Source: Enterobacteriaceae bacterium (lineage in GTDB: Bacteria > Pseudomonadota > Gammaproteobacteria > Enterobacterales > Enterobacteriaceae). From it: a DNA stretch of 64,000 nucleotides. Made by a program: the position numbers and the translations under genes. Under the pieces are notes generated by a model. It was not told the origin of the DNA. It ran no database searches and saw only the letters and a list, made by a program, of their open reading frames with translations. Where the stretch lies: NCBI GenBank assembly GCA_902363335.1, contig CABIZV010000001.1, positions 124,001-188,000 on the forward strand, written 5' to 3'. Shown here one piece after another: positions 27,191 through 35,955 of this stretch (the first letter of the stretch is position 1; each line of letters starts with the position of its first letter).

Positions 27191-28012
27191 ATGAAGAAAG
27201 TGGCAATTGTCGGATTAGGGTGGCTGGGTATGCCATTGGCGCTGTCTTTAATGGCGCGAGGCTGGCAGGTGACCGGCAGTAAAACGACTGTAGATGGCGT
27301 AGAAGCGGCGCGGATGTGCGGCATTGAAAGCTACCCGCTGCGGCTCGACCCACAGTTAGTCTGTGAGGCAGATGATCTTGATGCCTTGATGAACGTCGAC
27401 GCATTAGTGATTACCTTACCCGCACGTCGTAGTGGCGAAGGAGACGATTTCTATCACCAGGCGGTGCAGGAAATTGTGGACTCCGCGCTGGCGCATAATA
27501 TTCCGCGCATTATCTTTACCAGCTCAACCTCGGTATACGGTAGAGAAGCGGGTACGGTGAAAGAGACAACGCCGCGTGAGCCCGTGACGGCCAGCGGTCG
27601 AGTGCTTAAAGAGCTGGAGGACTGGCTGCACCAGTTGCCGGGTACCTCGGTTGATATTCTGCGTCTGGCGGGATTGGTCGGGCCGGGGCGTCATCCAGGA
27701 CGTTTCTTTGCCGGAAAATCGGCGCCGGACGGGCAGCATGGTGTGAACCTGGTGCATCTGGAAGATGTGATTGCCGCGATTACGCTACTACTACAAGCAC
27801 CGAAAGGTGGGCACATTTATAACATCTGTGCGCCAGAGCATCCTGCCCGGCAGGTTTTCTATCCGCAAATGGCGCGAGAACTCGGTTTGGCGGCGCCGGT
27901 GTTTAGCGATAGCGGGGCAGGGCAGGGGAAAATCATCGACGGTAATCGCATCTGTCGCGAGTTAGGATTTGAGTATCAATACCCTGACCCGTTACGTATG
28001 CCGATGGAGTAA
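27191..28012 (+). CDS. yeeZ: YeeZ, SDR-type nucleotide-sugar epimerase-like protein
   Basis: A 273-residue extended short-chain dehydrogenase-like protein whose physiological substrate is unknown. It starts KKVAIVGLGWLGMPLALSL, a Rossmann glycine motif, and continues with IIFTSSTSVYGREAGTV, where Tyr of the SDR active site is present but the downstream lysine pattern is degenerate, and ILRLAGLVGPGRHPGRFFA. ATG 27191 is chosen because AGGAG (27178-27182) precedes it by eight bases and it matches the E. coli start. It is divergent from hisL. In E. coli yefM-yoeB lie between yeeZ and hisL; here they are absent. Confidence 0.93.
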   Translation: MKKVAIVGLGWLGMPLALSLMARGWQVTGSKTTVDGVEAARMCGIESYPLRLDPQLVCEADDLDALMNVDALVITLPARRSGEGDDFYHQAVQEIVDSALAHNIPRIIFTSSTSVYGREAGTVKETTPREPVTASGRVLKELEDWLHQLPGTSVDILRLAGLVGPGRHPGRFFAGKSAPDGQHGVNLVHLEDVIAAITLLLQAPKGGHIYNICAPEHPARQVFYPQMARELGLAAPVFSDSGAGQGKIIDGNRICRELGFEYQYPDPLRMPME

Positions 28013-28173
28013 ATTGCATCAGTTTTAGCAAATAGTGCTATCGCATAAGTTTACGATTTTTGGATTGTCTAATTATCAGCCATTTAGACGATTAAGCGCT
28101 TTGTTGATGTTCGCATTTGCTTGTTTTTTTGCTTCCGTTTGGTGCAAAATATGTCGAATGTAAAAAATGAGAC

Positions 28174-28207
28174 TAACCGACGTGATTTCCACGTCGGTTA
28201 TTTTTTT
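28174..28207. terminator. intrinsic terminator downstream of yeeZ
   Basis: TAACCGACGTG (28174-28184) and CACGTCGGTTA (28190-28200) form a perfect 11-bp stem with a 5-base loop followed by seven T. The rest of the yeeZ-yoeI gap (28013-28305) shows no gene; yeeY, present here in E. coli, is missing. Confidence 0.92.
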
Positions 28208-28305
28208 ACATCAAAACAATCATCCAATAAAAGAGGCCGGGCTTAGTACCGGATAGATATTTACTTAAAAAACGACAGTTGTTGTCGCTGAGGAAACAGA
28301 AAAAA

Positions 28306-28368
28306 ATGGGGCAATTTTTCTTTTTTGCACCGGCCATCGCCGTAATGGAGACTGACCGTGTCGCATAA
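28306..28368 (+). CDS. yoeI: small protein YoeI, overlapping plaP
   Basis: A 20-codon frame starts at ATG 28306 behind GAGGA (28290-28294) and encodes MGQFFFFAPAIAVMETDRVA, a short hydrophobic peptide. Its end overlaps the GTG start of plaP by 11 bases in another frame. E. coli K-12 has a 20-residue membrane peptide YoeI at the same position with the same MGQFF beginning and DHVA/DRVA-type ending, which is the basis for the name. The overlap suggests translational coupling to plaP. A role in modulating the transporter is inference. Confidence 0.72.
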   Translation: MGQFFFFAPAIAVMETDRVA

Positions 28369-29716
28369 CGTTACTCCAAACACCTCTCGCGTGGAATTGC
28401 GTAAAACCCTTACGTTGATTCCGGTTGTCATGATGGGCCTCGCCTATATGCAGCCAATGACGCTGTTCGATACGTTCGGTATCGTGTCAGGCCTCACTGA
28501 CGGTCACGTTGCAACGGCTTACGCCTTTGCACTGATCGCTATTCTTTTTACTGCGCTGAGTTACGGCAAGCTGGTTCGCCGTTTCCCGTCCGCAGGCTCC
28601 GCGTATACCTACGCTCAGAAATCCATTAGCCCGGTGGTTGGCTTTATGGTGGGCTGGTCGTCGCTGCTGGACTACCTGTTCATGCCGATGATCAACATTC
28701 TGCTGGCAAAAATTTACTTTGAAGCGCTGATGCCTTCCATTCCGTCATGGATTTTCGTGGTGGCATTGGTTGGGTTTATGACCGTTTCTAACCTGCGCAG
28801 CATCAAGGCCGTGGCCAACTTCAATACCCTGATTGTTATTTTGCAGATGGGCATTGTGGCGGTGATTGTTGGCCTTATCGTCTACGGCATTATGCACGGT
28901 GAAGGTGCGGGTACGCTGGTCAGTACGCGTCCGTTCTGGTCTGAGGGTGCGCACGTCGTGCCGATGATTACCGGAGCGACCATTCTGTGCTTCTCATTCC
29001 TCGGCTTTGACGGTATCTCTTCTTTGTCTGAAGAGACCAAAGACGCTGAGCGTGTGATCCCGCGTGCGATTTTCCTGACGGCGCTGATTGGCGGTATGGT
29101 GTTCATCGGAGCATCTTACTTCCTGCAGCTGTACTTCCCGGATATTACTCGCTTTAAAGATCCGGATGCTTCTCAGCCGGAAATCATGCTGTACGTGGCG
29201 GGTAAAACCTTCCAGTGGGGCGTGCTGATCTTCTCAAGCGTCACCGTTCTGGCTTCCGGTATGGCGGCACATGCGGGCGTGTCTCGTCTGATGTACGTGA
29301 TGGGGCGTGACGGCGTGTTCCCGACCAGCTTCTTCGGCTATATTCATCCGAAATGGCGTACTCCGGCGTTCAACGTGCTGCTGGTTGGCGCAATTGCGCT
29401 GCTGGCGATTAAATTCGACCTGGTAACGGCAACGGCGTTGATTAACTTTGGTGCGCTGGTGGCATTCACCTTCGTTAACCTCTCCGTGATCTCGCAGTTC
29501 TGGATCCGTGAGAAGCGTAACAAGACGCTGAAAGACCACATCAACTATCTGGTGCTGCCAAGCTGTGGCGCGCTGACCGTTGGTGCACTGTGGGTGAACC
29601 TGGAGCAAAGCTCTATGATTCTGGGGCTGATTTGGGGCACGATTGGCCTGGTCTACCTGGCCTGCGTCACCAAGCGCTTCCGCAACCCAGTTCCGCAGTA
29701 CGAAGATATCGCTTAA
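28358..29716 (+). CDS. plaP: low-affinity putrescine importer PlaP
   Basis: PlaP is an APC-superfamily proton symporter for putrescine in the inner membrane. The 452-residue protein has about twelve hydrophobic segments and the family strings MGLAYMQPMTLFDTFGIVSG at helix 1 and FLGFDGISSLSEETKDAERV near residue 220. It starts at GTG 28358, after GGAG (28347-28350), inside the end of yoeI. A strong terminator follows. Match to E. coli PlaP (formerly YeeF) is close along the whole length. Confidence 0.95.
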   Translation: MSHNVTPNTSRVELRKTLTLIPVVMMGLAYMQPMTLFDTFGIVSGLTDGHVATAYAFALIAILFTALSYGKLVRRFPSAGSAYTYAQKSISPVVGFMVGWSSLLDYLFMPMINILLAKIYFEALMPSIPSWIFVVALVGFMTVSNLRSIKAVANFNTLIVILQMGIVAVIVGLIVYGIMHGEGAGTLVSTRPFWSEGAHVVPMITGATILCFSFLGFDGISSLSEETKDAERVIPRAIFLTALIGGMVFIGASYFLQLYFPDITRFKDPDASQPEIMLYVAGKTFQWGVLIFSSVTVLASGMAAHAGVSRLMYVMGRDGVFPTSFFGYIHPKWRTPAFNVLLVGAIALLAIKFDLVTATALINFGALVAFTFVNLSVISQFWIREKRNKTLKDHINYLVLPSCGALTVGALWVNLEQSSMILGLIWGTIGLVYLACVTKRFRNPVPQYEDIA

Positions 29717-29738
29717 TTTCCTTGCGATGAAAATTGAA

Positions 29739-29768
29739 AACCGGAGGCTTAGCCCTCCGGTTTTTTTT
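29739..29768 (+). terminator. plaP terminator
   Basis: AACCGGAGG (29739-29747) pairs with CCTCCGGTT (29754-29762) and runs into eight T, 23 bases after the plaP stop. Confidence 0.93.
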
Positions 29769-29902
29769 CGTCTTAATAAAATTCGCTGATTAAAAACTCA
29801 TCTGTAATAACCGTGCGGAATAATTTAGAGCGTTTGGTTATTGGAGCGAACGGGCCTGCTCAGGAATAATTTTAAGACTGATAATATTGGGTTAATAGAT
29901 TT

Positions 29903-30958
29903 ATGTTGCACATGATAATAAGCGGAATCATCTGCGGGGCGTTACTGGGATTCGTTATGCAACGTGGACGTTTCTGCCTGACCGGCGGCTTCCGCGATAT
30001 GTACATCACCAAAAACAACCGCATGTTTTATGCGCTGTTGATAGCTATCTGTATTCAAAGCGTGGGCGTTTTTGCGCTAATCCAGCTTGGGCTGGTGCAG
30101 TACGACGCTGGCGTATTCCCGTGGCTGGGCACCGTGGTAGGTGGTTTTGTTTTCGGCATTGGCATTGTCTACGCCGGGGGCTGTGCGACCGGGACCTGGT
30201 ACCGTGCAGGCGAAGGGCTTATCGGCAGCTGGATTGCGCTGGTGACCTATATGGTGATGAGCGCGGTGATGCGCTCTCCTCATGCGGCCGGGCTGAATAA
30301 ATTCCTCGGCGAGCATACGACGTCGCACAATGGCATTGCTGAAACGCTGAATATTTCCGTCTGGCCACTGATTGCCTTGCTGTTGATTGCAACCGTCTGG
30401 CTGGTGCGTAAAGAGCTGAGTAAACCAAAGCTTAAGGTGGCAACACTGCCGCCTCGTCGCACCGGTCTTGCACATGTGCTGTTTGAAAAGCGCTGGCATC
30501 CGTTTGTGACGGCGGTGCTTATTGGCCTGATTGCCTTGCTGGCCTGGCCGCTGAGCGAAGCGACCGGTCGTATGTTTGGTCTTGGTATTACCTCGCCGAC
30601 CGCCAATATTTTGCAATTCCTCGTCGGCGGCGACAGCAAGTTCCTCAACTGGGGCGTGTTCCTGGTGCTGGGGATCTTTATCGGTTCATTTATTGCGGCG
30701 AAGGCCAGCCGTGAGTTCCGCGTTCGTGCCGCTGATGCCAGCACCACGCTGCGCAGCGCCAGCGGTGGTGTGCTGATGGGCTTTGGTGCCAGCATTGCAG
30801 GCGGTTGCTCAATAGGTAACGGGCTGGTGATGACGGCAATGATGACCTGGCAGGGCTGGATTGGTCTGGTATTTATGATCCTCGGCGTGTGGAGCGCCTC
30901 GTGGATGGTGTATGTTCGCCCGCAGCGGAAAGCTAAACTGAAATCCGCAACGGCTTAA
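29903..30958 (+). CDS. tsuA: thiosulfate transporter TsuA (YeeE)
   Basis: TsuA imports thiosulfate across the inner membrane for cysteine synthesis. The 351-residue protein is polytopic, with two related halves each containing a glycine-cysteine motif. Cysteines known to line the substrate path in characterised YeeE are conserved here as C25 (RGRFCLTGG), C94 (YAGGCATGTWY) and C302 (AGGCSIGNG). It begins MLHMIISGIICGALLGFV. tsuB follows ten bases downstream, the expected pair. Confidence 0.93.
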   Translation: MLHMIISGIICGALLGFVMQRGRFCLTGGFRDMYITKNNRMFYALLIAICIQSVGVFALIQLGLVQYDAGVFPWLGTVVGGFVFGIGIVYAGGCATGTWYRAGEGLIGSWIALVTYMVMSAVMRSPHAAGLNKFLGEHTTSHNGIAETLNISVWPLIALLLIATVWLVRKELSKPKLKVATLPPRRTGLAHVLFEKRWHPFVTAVLIGLIALLAWPLSEATGRMFGLGITSPTANILQFLVGGDSKFLNWGVFLVLGIFIGSFIAAKASREFRVRAADASTTLRSASGGVLMGFGASIAGGCSIGNGLVMTAMMTWQGWIGLVFMILGVWSASWMVYVRPQRKAKLKSATA

Positions 30959-30968
30959 GGAGTTAAAT

Positions 30969-31193
30969 ATGGTTGTAAAAAAACTGGATGTGGTGACGCA
31001 GGTTTGCCCGTTCCCTCTGATTGAAGCCAAAGCGGCGATGGCAGAACTGGCCCACGGCGACCAGTTGGTGATTGAGTTCGACTGTACCCAGGCGACGGAA
31101 GCTATCCCACAGTGGGCGGCGGAAGAGGGCTTTACGGTGACGGATTACCAGCAATCTGGCGATGCGGCGTGGACCATCACGGTGCAGAAATAA
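30969..31193 (+). CDS. tsuB: TusA-like sulfur carrier TsuB (YeeD)
   Basis: A 74-residue TusA/SirA-fold protein with the signature CPFPLIEAKAAM, whose cysteine (C13) carries persulfide or decomposes thiosulfate in this family. It is required together with TsuA for thiosulfate uptake in E. coli. It lies behind AAGGAG (30957-30962) only ten bases after tsuA, so the two are co-transcribed. Confidence 0.93.
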   Translation: MVVKKLDVVTQVCPFPLIEAKAAMAELAHGDQLVIEFDCTQATEAIPQWAAEEGFTVTDYQQSGDAAWTITVQK

Positions 31194-31202
31194 TCACCTT
31201 AG

Positions 31203-31237
31203 TAGGCCGGATAAGGCGTCACGCCGCCATCCGGTAA
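31203..31237. repeat. REP-type palindromic element
   Basis: The sequence containing GGCCGGATAAGGCG and CGCCGCCATCCGG is an imperfect palindrome of the enterobacterial REP/PU class, located just after tsuB in the convergent tsuB-sbcB gap. Confidence 0.75.
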
Positions 31238-31240
31238 TTC

Positions 31241-31284
31241 TTAAAGTAGACCTGATGGCGCTGTGCATATCAGGTCTACTTTAA
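31241..31284. terminator. 16-bp perfect inverted repeat, probable bidirectional terminator
   Basis: TTAAAGTAGACCTGAT (31241-31256) and ATCAGGTCTACTTTAA (31269-31284) are perfect complements with a 12-base loop. It lies between the convergent ends of tsuB and sbcB, immediately after the REP element, and could end both transcripts or stabilise their 3' ends. The stem is AU-rich at its foot rather than followed by a long T-run. Confidence 0.65.
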
Positions 31285-31293
31285 AGAGATAAG

Positions 31294-32718
31294 TTAAACA
31301 ATCTCCTTCGCGTATTGATACAGCGCTTTCAATAGCGACAGCTTCTCATTATTCCCTTCGTACTGCCCGTAGAGCATCTCCAGCTCCTGCGCGTAGGCCT
31401 GCAAGAATTCTGGGGTAAAGATCTCTCGACGATGCTCCAGCCACTGCTGCTGCTCGTGTTCATCAAGCGTGCCGGGAAAATTACGTGCACGATAGTTAAA
31501 CAGCAGTTTTTCAATACGTGAGTCCGCAAACGTAATATCCAGCGCCGGTAAGTTGCGCGGCTCAGTCTCAAGGACAATTTTCATTGCCGTTCGGTCAGCA
31601 TCGCTAAAGAAGCCATTATAAAGCTGCGCGTCTACGTTCTCTGACGGCACAAACGGCTCGGCTTCGGCGAAGATCGCCACCACTTTCTCTCGCACAAGCG
31701 GATTTTCCCGCAGCTGTTTAAGGTTATCGAGGCACTGCTGGCGGTTAATTCCTAAGCGATCGGCGTCTTCTGGGCGCAGAGTATTGGCCTGCGCCAGTAC
31801 CGGGCACTTGTTGAGATGCACCAGTTTGACTGGAATCGGTGAAAGCTCACCCAGCTCACTTTTCGGTGTGTATAAACGCTCACGCAGGGTATCGGCATCA
31901 AGCTCCAGCAGCGGGGCAATATCACCCGCTAGATCGACCATGATCACCGCATTGCGGTTTTCCGGGTGCCAGGCTAATGGGGCCACCCAACTGGTGTTGC
32001 CGCGCCATGCGCCAAACATCCCGGAGACGTGCACCAGCGGCTTCATTTGCGGCACATCGATCAGCGTCATCAGTTTGTTTTTGCCGCGGTACGCATACAG
32101 ATAATCAAACAGTTTGGGTTGCTGCGTTTTCACCAGCTTTGCCATGGCGATGGTGGCATAAACGTCGGCCATCGCATCGTGGGCATTGCTGTGCTCAATG
32201 CCGTTAGCCTTTGTTAAATGTTCAAGGCGAAAGCTTGGCAGACCATCTTCGTTCTCCGGCCAGACGATGCCTTCAGGGCGCAGGGCGTAACAGGCGCGCA
32301 TCACGTCAAGCAGATCCCAGCGTGAGTTGCGGTTTTGCCAGCTCCAGGCATACGGATCGTAAAAATTGCGATAGAAGATATTCCGCGTGACTTCATCATC
32401 GAAACGCACGTTGTTGTAGCCCACCACGCAGGTTTCCGGCACGGTGAAAATGTCGTGGATACGTTTTGCGAAAGCGGCTTCGTTCTCGCCTTTGGCACGC
32501 GCTTCCTGCGGCGTGATCCCGGTTATTAGCACCGCTTCCGGCTGTGGCAGATAGTCATCTGCGGGTTTGCAGTAAAAGACTTCCGGTTCCCCGATGATAT
32601 TAAAATCGTTGTCGGTGCGGATAGCGGCGAACTGCGCGGGTCGGTCTAGAGAAGGGCTGGTACCGAAGGTTTCGTAGTCGTGAAACAGAAATCCTGGCGC
32701 GCTGGAGGTCTCTTGCAT
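31294..32718 (-). CDS. sbcB: exodeoxyribonuclease I
   Basis: ExoI degrades single-stranded DNA 3' to 5' and acts in mismatch repair and recombination control. The 474-residue protein has the DEDDh exonuclease motif I as FHDYETFGTS (D14, E16), motif II in VGYNNVRFDDEVTRNIF and motif III in HSNAHDAMADVYATIAMA, followed by SH3-like and helical C-terminal parts. The length is within one residue of E. coli. The upstream 214-base region to divergent dacD should hold both promoters. Confidence 0.98.
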   Translation of the reverse strand: MQETSSAPGFLFHDYETFGTSPSLDRPAQFAAIRTDNDFNIIGEPEVFYCKPADDYLPQPEAVLITGITPQEARAKGENEAAFAKRIHDIFTVPETCVVGYNNVRFDDEVTRNIFYRNFYDPYAWSWQNRNSRWDLLDVMRACYALRPEGIVWPENEDGLPSFRLEHLTKANGIEHSNAHDAMADVYATIAMAKLVKTQQPKLFDYLYAYRGKNKLMTLIDVPQMKPLVHVSGMFGAWRGNTSWVAPLAWHPENRNAVIMVDLAGDIAPLLELDADTLRERLYTPKSELGELSPIPVKLVHLNKCPVLAQANTLRPEDADRLGINRQQCLDNLKQLRENPLVREKVVAIFAEAEPFVPSENVDAQLYNGFFSDADRTAMKIVLETEPRNLPALDITFADSRIEKLLFNYRARNFPGTLDEHEQQQWLEHRREIFTPEFLQAYAQELEMLYGQYEGNNEKLSLLKALYQYAKEIV

Positions 32719-32932
32719 AGCGTTAACTGTGTCCGTGTATGGCGTTTGGTACTCATGGTAAACGATTTAGACTCTCATCAGAAGGGCAAGAGCAGGATCT
32801 GGAAGCCCTCTCACAGGGTGTTTTTTCGTGTGGAATTAGAGGTATGTCATATTTTCTTGCAATTTAACCCTGTAACAAAGCACGAACTTCCGTAAAAAGG
32901 ACGACGAATTTGCGAATGTTGAGGATTTACCG

Positions 32933-34099
32933 TTGAAAGCCCGTTTTTTGATTGCTGTTTCTTTGCTCGCTTCGAGCGTTTCGTGTGCGTTTGCGGATGC
33001 ACCCGCTATTCCTCCCGTCACTCCTCCTGCTATTCAGGCCGGCGCCTGGGTACTTATGGACTACACCACCGGGCAAATCTTAACCGCCGGTAATGAACAC
33101 CAGCAGCGTAACCCTGCGAGCCTGACCAAGCTGATGACCGGTTATGTTGTCGACCGTGCGATTGATAGTCACCGAATTACCGCAGACGACATGGTCACCG
33201 TCGGGCGCGATGCCTGGGCGGCGGTTAACCCGGTATTTAACGGCTCCTCTTTAATGTTTTTAAAAGCAGGCGATCGTCTGACGGTTCGCGACCTGAGCCG
33301 TGGTCTGATTGTCGATTCCGGTAACGATGCGTGCGTGGCGTTGGCCGATTATGTTGCTGGCGGTCAGCCGCAGTTTGTCAAAATGATGAACCACTATGTG
33401 GAAACGCTGAATCTGCGCGACACCCATTTTGAAACAGTTCATGGCCTGGATGCACCGGGTCAGCACAGCTCGGCCTACGATCTGGCCGTACTCTCGCGCG
33501 CCATTATTCACGGTGAGCCGGAGTTCTATCATATGTACAGCGAAAAAAGCCTGACCTGGAACGGCATTACCCAGCAGAATCGTAACGGCCTGCTGTGGGA
33601 AAAAAGCATGCACATTGATGGTCTCAAAACCGGTCATACCTCCGGTGCCGGTTTTAACCTGATTGCTTCTGCGGTGGATGGTCAGCGCCGTCTCATTGCC
33701 GTCGTGATGGGGGCAGATAGCGCCAAAGGGCGTGAAGATCAGGCGCGTAAGCTACTGCATTGGGGCCAACAAAACTTCGATACCGTGCAAATTTTGCATA
33801 GCGGTAAGAAGGTAGGAACCGAGCGTATCTGGTATGGCGACCAGGAGAAAATCGCCCTGGGTACCGATCAGGATTTCTGGCTGGCGCTGCCTAAAGCCGA
33901 AGTGCCGAATATCAAAGCCAAATATGTCCTTGATAAAAAAGAGCTTGAAGCGCCGATTGCCGCGCACACACGCGTCGGGGAGATTCAACTGCTCGATGGC
34001 AATAAGGTGGTGGCCCAGTGGCCGCTGGTGACGCTGGAAAGCGTGGGTAAAGGCGGCATGTTCTCACGGTTGAGCGACTATTTGCATCACAAGGCATAA
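32933..34099 (+). CDS. dacD: D-alanyl-D-alanine carboxypeptidase DacD (PBP6b)
   Basis: DacD trims the terminal D-alanine from peptidoglycan stem peptides. The 388-residue protein starts with TTG at 32933, supported by GAGGA (32921-32925) seven bases before and by family length; the nearby ATG at 32917 is out of frame and stops at once. A signal peptide covers about residues 1-21 (to CAFADA). Active-site motifs are SLTK (S63-K66), SGN (129-131) and KTG (232-234). The C-terminal beta domain and amphipathic tail (FSRLSDYLHHKA) anchor it to the membrane surface. Confidence 0.97.
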   Translation: MKARFLIAVSLLASSVSCAFADAPAIPPVTPPAIQAGAWVLMDYTTGQILTAGNEHQQRNPASLTKLMTGYVVDRAIDSHRITADDMVTVGRDAWAAVNPVFNGSSLMFLKAGDRLTVRDLSRGLIVDSGNDACVALADYVAGGQPQFVKMMNHYVETLNLRDTHFETVHGLDAPGQHSSAYDLAVLSRAIIHGEPEFYHMYSEKSLTWNGITQQNRNGLLWEKSMHIDGLKTGHTSGAGFNLIASAVDGQRRLIAVVMGADSAKGREDQARKLLHWGQQNFDTVQILHSGKKVGTERIWYGDQEKIALGTDQDFWLALPKAEVPNIKAKYVLDKKELEAPIAAHTRVGEIQLLDGNKVVAQWPLVTLESVGKGGMFSRLSDYLHHKA

Positions 34100-34118
34100 T
34101 ACTTAAGGCTCAACAAAA

Positions 34119-34233
34119 GGTAGCCCGGGCGAGGGGCGATAGCGCTGACTCTGGAGACTCCCGGCGGCGCTGCGCTTGGCCGGGCTACCGATGGGCGTAG
34201 GCTGGATAAGGCAACGCCGCCATCCGGCAATGT
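34119..34233. repeat. two adjacent REP-like palindromes
   Basis: First, GGTAGCCCGG (34119-34128) and CCGGGCTACC (34180-34189) are inverted arms of a GC-rich palindrome. Second, GGCTGGATAAGGC and GCCGCCATCCGGC (about 34198-34230) form a standard REP. The remaining dacD-yeeA gap to 34374 shows no gene; sbmC, which sits here in E. coli, is absent. Confidence 0.75.
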
Positions 34234-34374
34234 GTGTGGTTATGCCTGATGGCGCACAGCTTATCAGGCCTATGGGTTGCCGTTGTTCACAGTATCTACC
34301 TGATTGATTATCCCTGTGGTTGTTGTTAGCCAGAGCGGGTACAATTTGCGCTTTCGTTTTGTCGGAGAATGGCT

Positions 34375-35433
34375 GTGCGCCCGGATAAGTCACTTAGCCC
34401 TTTTGAAATTCGCTTATATCGCAATTACCGTACCGTACATGGTGCGCGGATTGCGCTGGCCTTCGTCCTGACTTTTCTGATAGTCCGTCTGCTGAGCATC
34501 CCGGAAGGGTCCTGGCCGCTCATTACGCTGGTGGTGGTGATGGGCCCCATTTCGTTTTGGGGTAACGTTGTACCGCGGGCTTTTCAGCGCATTGGCGGCA
34601 CCATTCTGGGTTCGGCGCTGGGGCTTGTCGCACTCAAGCTTGAGCTTATCTCGCTCCCCCTGATGCTGCTCTGGTGCGCGGGCGCCATGTTCCTCTGTGG
34701 CTGGCTGGCGCTGGGCAAAAAACCGTACCAGGCGCTGCTTATCGGGATTACCCTTGGCGTGGTGGTGGGGGCGCCGCCGGGGGACATGACTACTGCGCTA
34801 TGGCGAAGCGGTGACGTCATATTTGGCTGCCTGCTGGCGATGCTGTTTACCGGAATCTATCCTCAGCGGGCGTTTATCCACTGGCGTATCCAGATGGCCA
34901 ACTTTGTCACCCAATTTAACCGCATCTATCAGGCCGGTCTTTCTCCCAATCTTATCGAGCGACCGCGTTTAGAGAAGCATTTGCAGAAGGTGCTCAACGA
35001 TGTGGTGAAAATGCGCGGTCTGATAACTCCCGCCAGCAAAGAAACGCATATCCATAAAGGCATATTCGAAGCCATTCAAACCGTCAGCCGAAATCTGGTA
35101 TGTATGCTCGAGCTACAAATTAATGCGCACTGGGCGACGCGCCCTAGCCATTTGCTGATGCTTAACGCGCATACGTTGCGGGAAACGCAGCTAATGACGC
35201 AACAAACGCTGCTCGCCATCGCCCATGCCCTGTATGAAGGGAATCCGCAGCCGATTAAGGCCAACAGCGAAAAACTTAATGAGATTGCGACGGAGCTACG
35301 CCAGCTGGTGAATGAGTACAAAGGCGAGGATCTGGCAGAGACGCCTATCCACGGCTATGTCTGGTTAAGCATGGAGCTGGCGCGGCAGCTGGAATTGTTG
35401 TCGAGTCTGATGTGCCGTGCATTGCGTAAATAA
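34375..35433 (+). CDS. yeeA: YeeA, FUSC-family inner membrane protein
   Basis: A 352-residue membrane protein of the fusaric acid resistance/aromatic acid exporter-like (FUSC) family; its substrate is unknown. Six hydrophobic segments fill about residues 20-165, followed by a soluble helical half. GTG 34375 is chosen over ATG 34369 because GGAG (34364-34367) is seven bases before the GTG but only one before the ATG, and because the resulting MRPDKSLSPFEIR start equals that of E. coli. Confidence 0.93.
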   Translation: MRPDKSLSPFEIRLYRNYRTVHGARIALAFVLTFLIVRLLSIPEGSWPLITLVVVMGPISFWGNVVPRAFQRIGGTILGSALGLVALKLELISLPLMLLWCAGAMFLCGWLALGKKPYQALLIGITLGVVVGAPPGDMTTALWRSGDVIFGCLLAMLFTGIYPQRAFIHWRIQMANFVTQFNRIYQAGLSPNLIERPRLEKHLQKVLNDVVKMRGLITPASKETHIHKGIFEAIQTVSRNLVCMLELQINAHWATRPSHLLMLNAHTLRETQLMTQQTLLAIAHALYEGNPQPIKANSEKLNEIATELRQLVNEYKGEDLAETPIHGYVWLSMELARQLELLSSLMCRALRK

Positions 35434-35569
35434 AAGGCAGATACATCGACTTTTGCGCCAGGTTGTTTCGATTCAGCCGGATTTAGGGTTATGATGAGCC
35501 CAAAGCAAAAATGAGTGTTTGCGACAACGTGACTACGTCAACTCATTCAGGTTGAAGGGGGTATCAGGA

Positions 35570-35632
35570 ATGTGTACCTTATCGTGTAGCCGTTGTTTTA
35601 ACGAATCCGAGTCTCAACTATCAGGGGTATAA
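35570..35632 (+). CDS. candidate 20-residue leader peptide upstream of tmaR
   Basis: A short frame starts at ATG 35570 behind a G-rich AAGGGGG tract (35555-35561) and encodes MCTLSCSRCFNESESQLSGV, ending two bases before the tmaR start. Three cysteines fall in the first nine residues (C2, C6, C9). The tight spacing and good ribosome binding site suggest a translated upstream frame coupled to tmaR. I do not know a named homologue, so it may be a chance frame. Confidence 0.35.
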   Translation: MCTLSCSRCFNESESQLSGV

Positions 35633-35634
35633 AA

Positions 35635-35955
35635 ATGGAAACCACGAAACCTTCGTTTCAGGACGTGCTTGAATTCGTCCGTTTGTTCCGTCGTAAGAAC
35701 AAACTGCAACGTGAAATTCAGGACGTTGAGAAAAAGATCCGTGACAACCAGAAACGTGTTCTGCTGCTCGACAACCTCAGCGACTACATTAAACCAGGAA
35801 TGAGCGTTGAAGCCATTCAGGGCATCATTGCCAGCATGAAGGGCGACTATGAAGATCGCGTTGATGACTACATCATCAAAAATGCTGAGCTGTCCAAAGA
35901 ACGTCGCGACATCTCTAAAAAATTGAAAGTGATGGGCGAGCAGAAAGGCGAGTAA
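35635..35955 (+). CDS. tmaR: polar localisation regulator TmaR (YeeX, DUF496)
   Basis: TmaR is a coiled-coil protein that forms a polar condensate and sequesters the phosphotransferase protein EI in E. coli, controlling sugar uptake. The 106-residue protein is nearly identical to E. coli YeeX through residue 95 (FQDVLEFVRLFRRKNKLQRE, NLSDYIKPGMSVEAIQGI), then has a shorter C-terminus. Two long charged helices are evident. A tyrosine, Y72 in E. coli, is in the conserved KGDYEDRVDDYI region. Confidence 0.95.
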   Translation: METTKPSFQDVLEFVRLFRRKNKLQREIQDVEKKIRDNQKRVLLLDNLSDYIKPGMSVEAIQGIIASMKGDYEDRVDDYIIKNAELSKERRDISKKLKVMGEQKGE

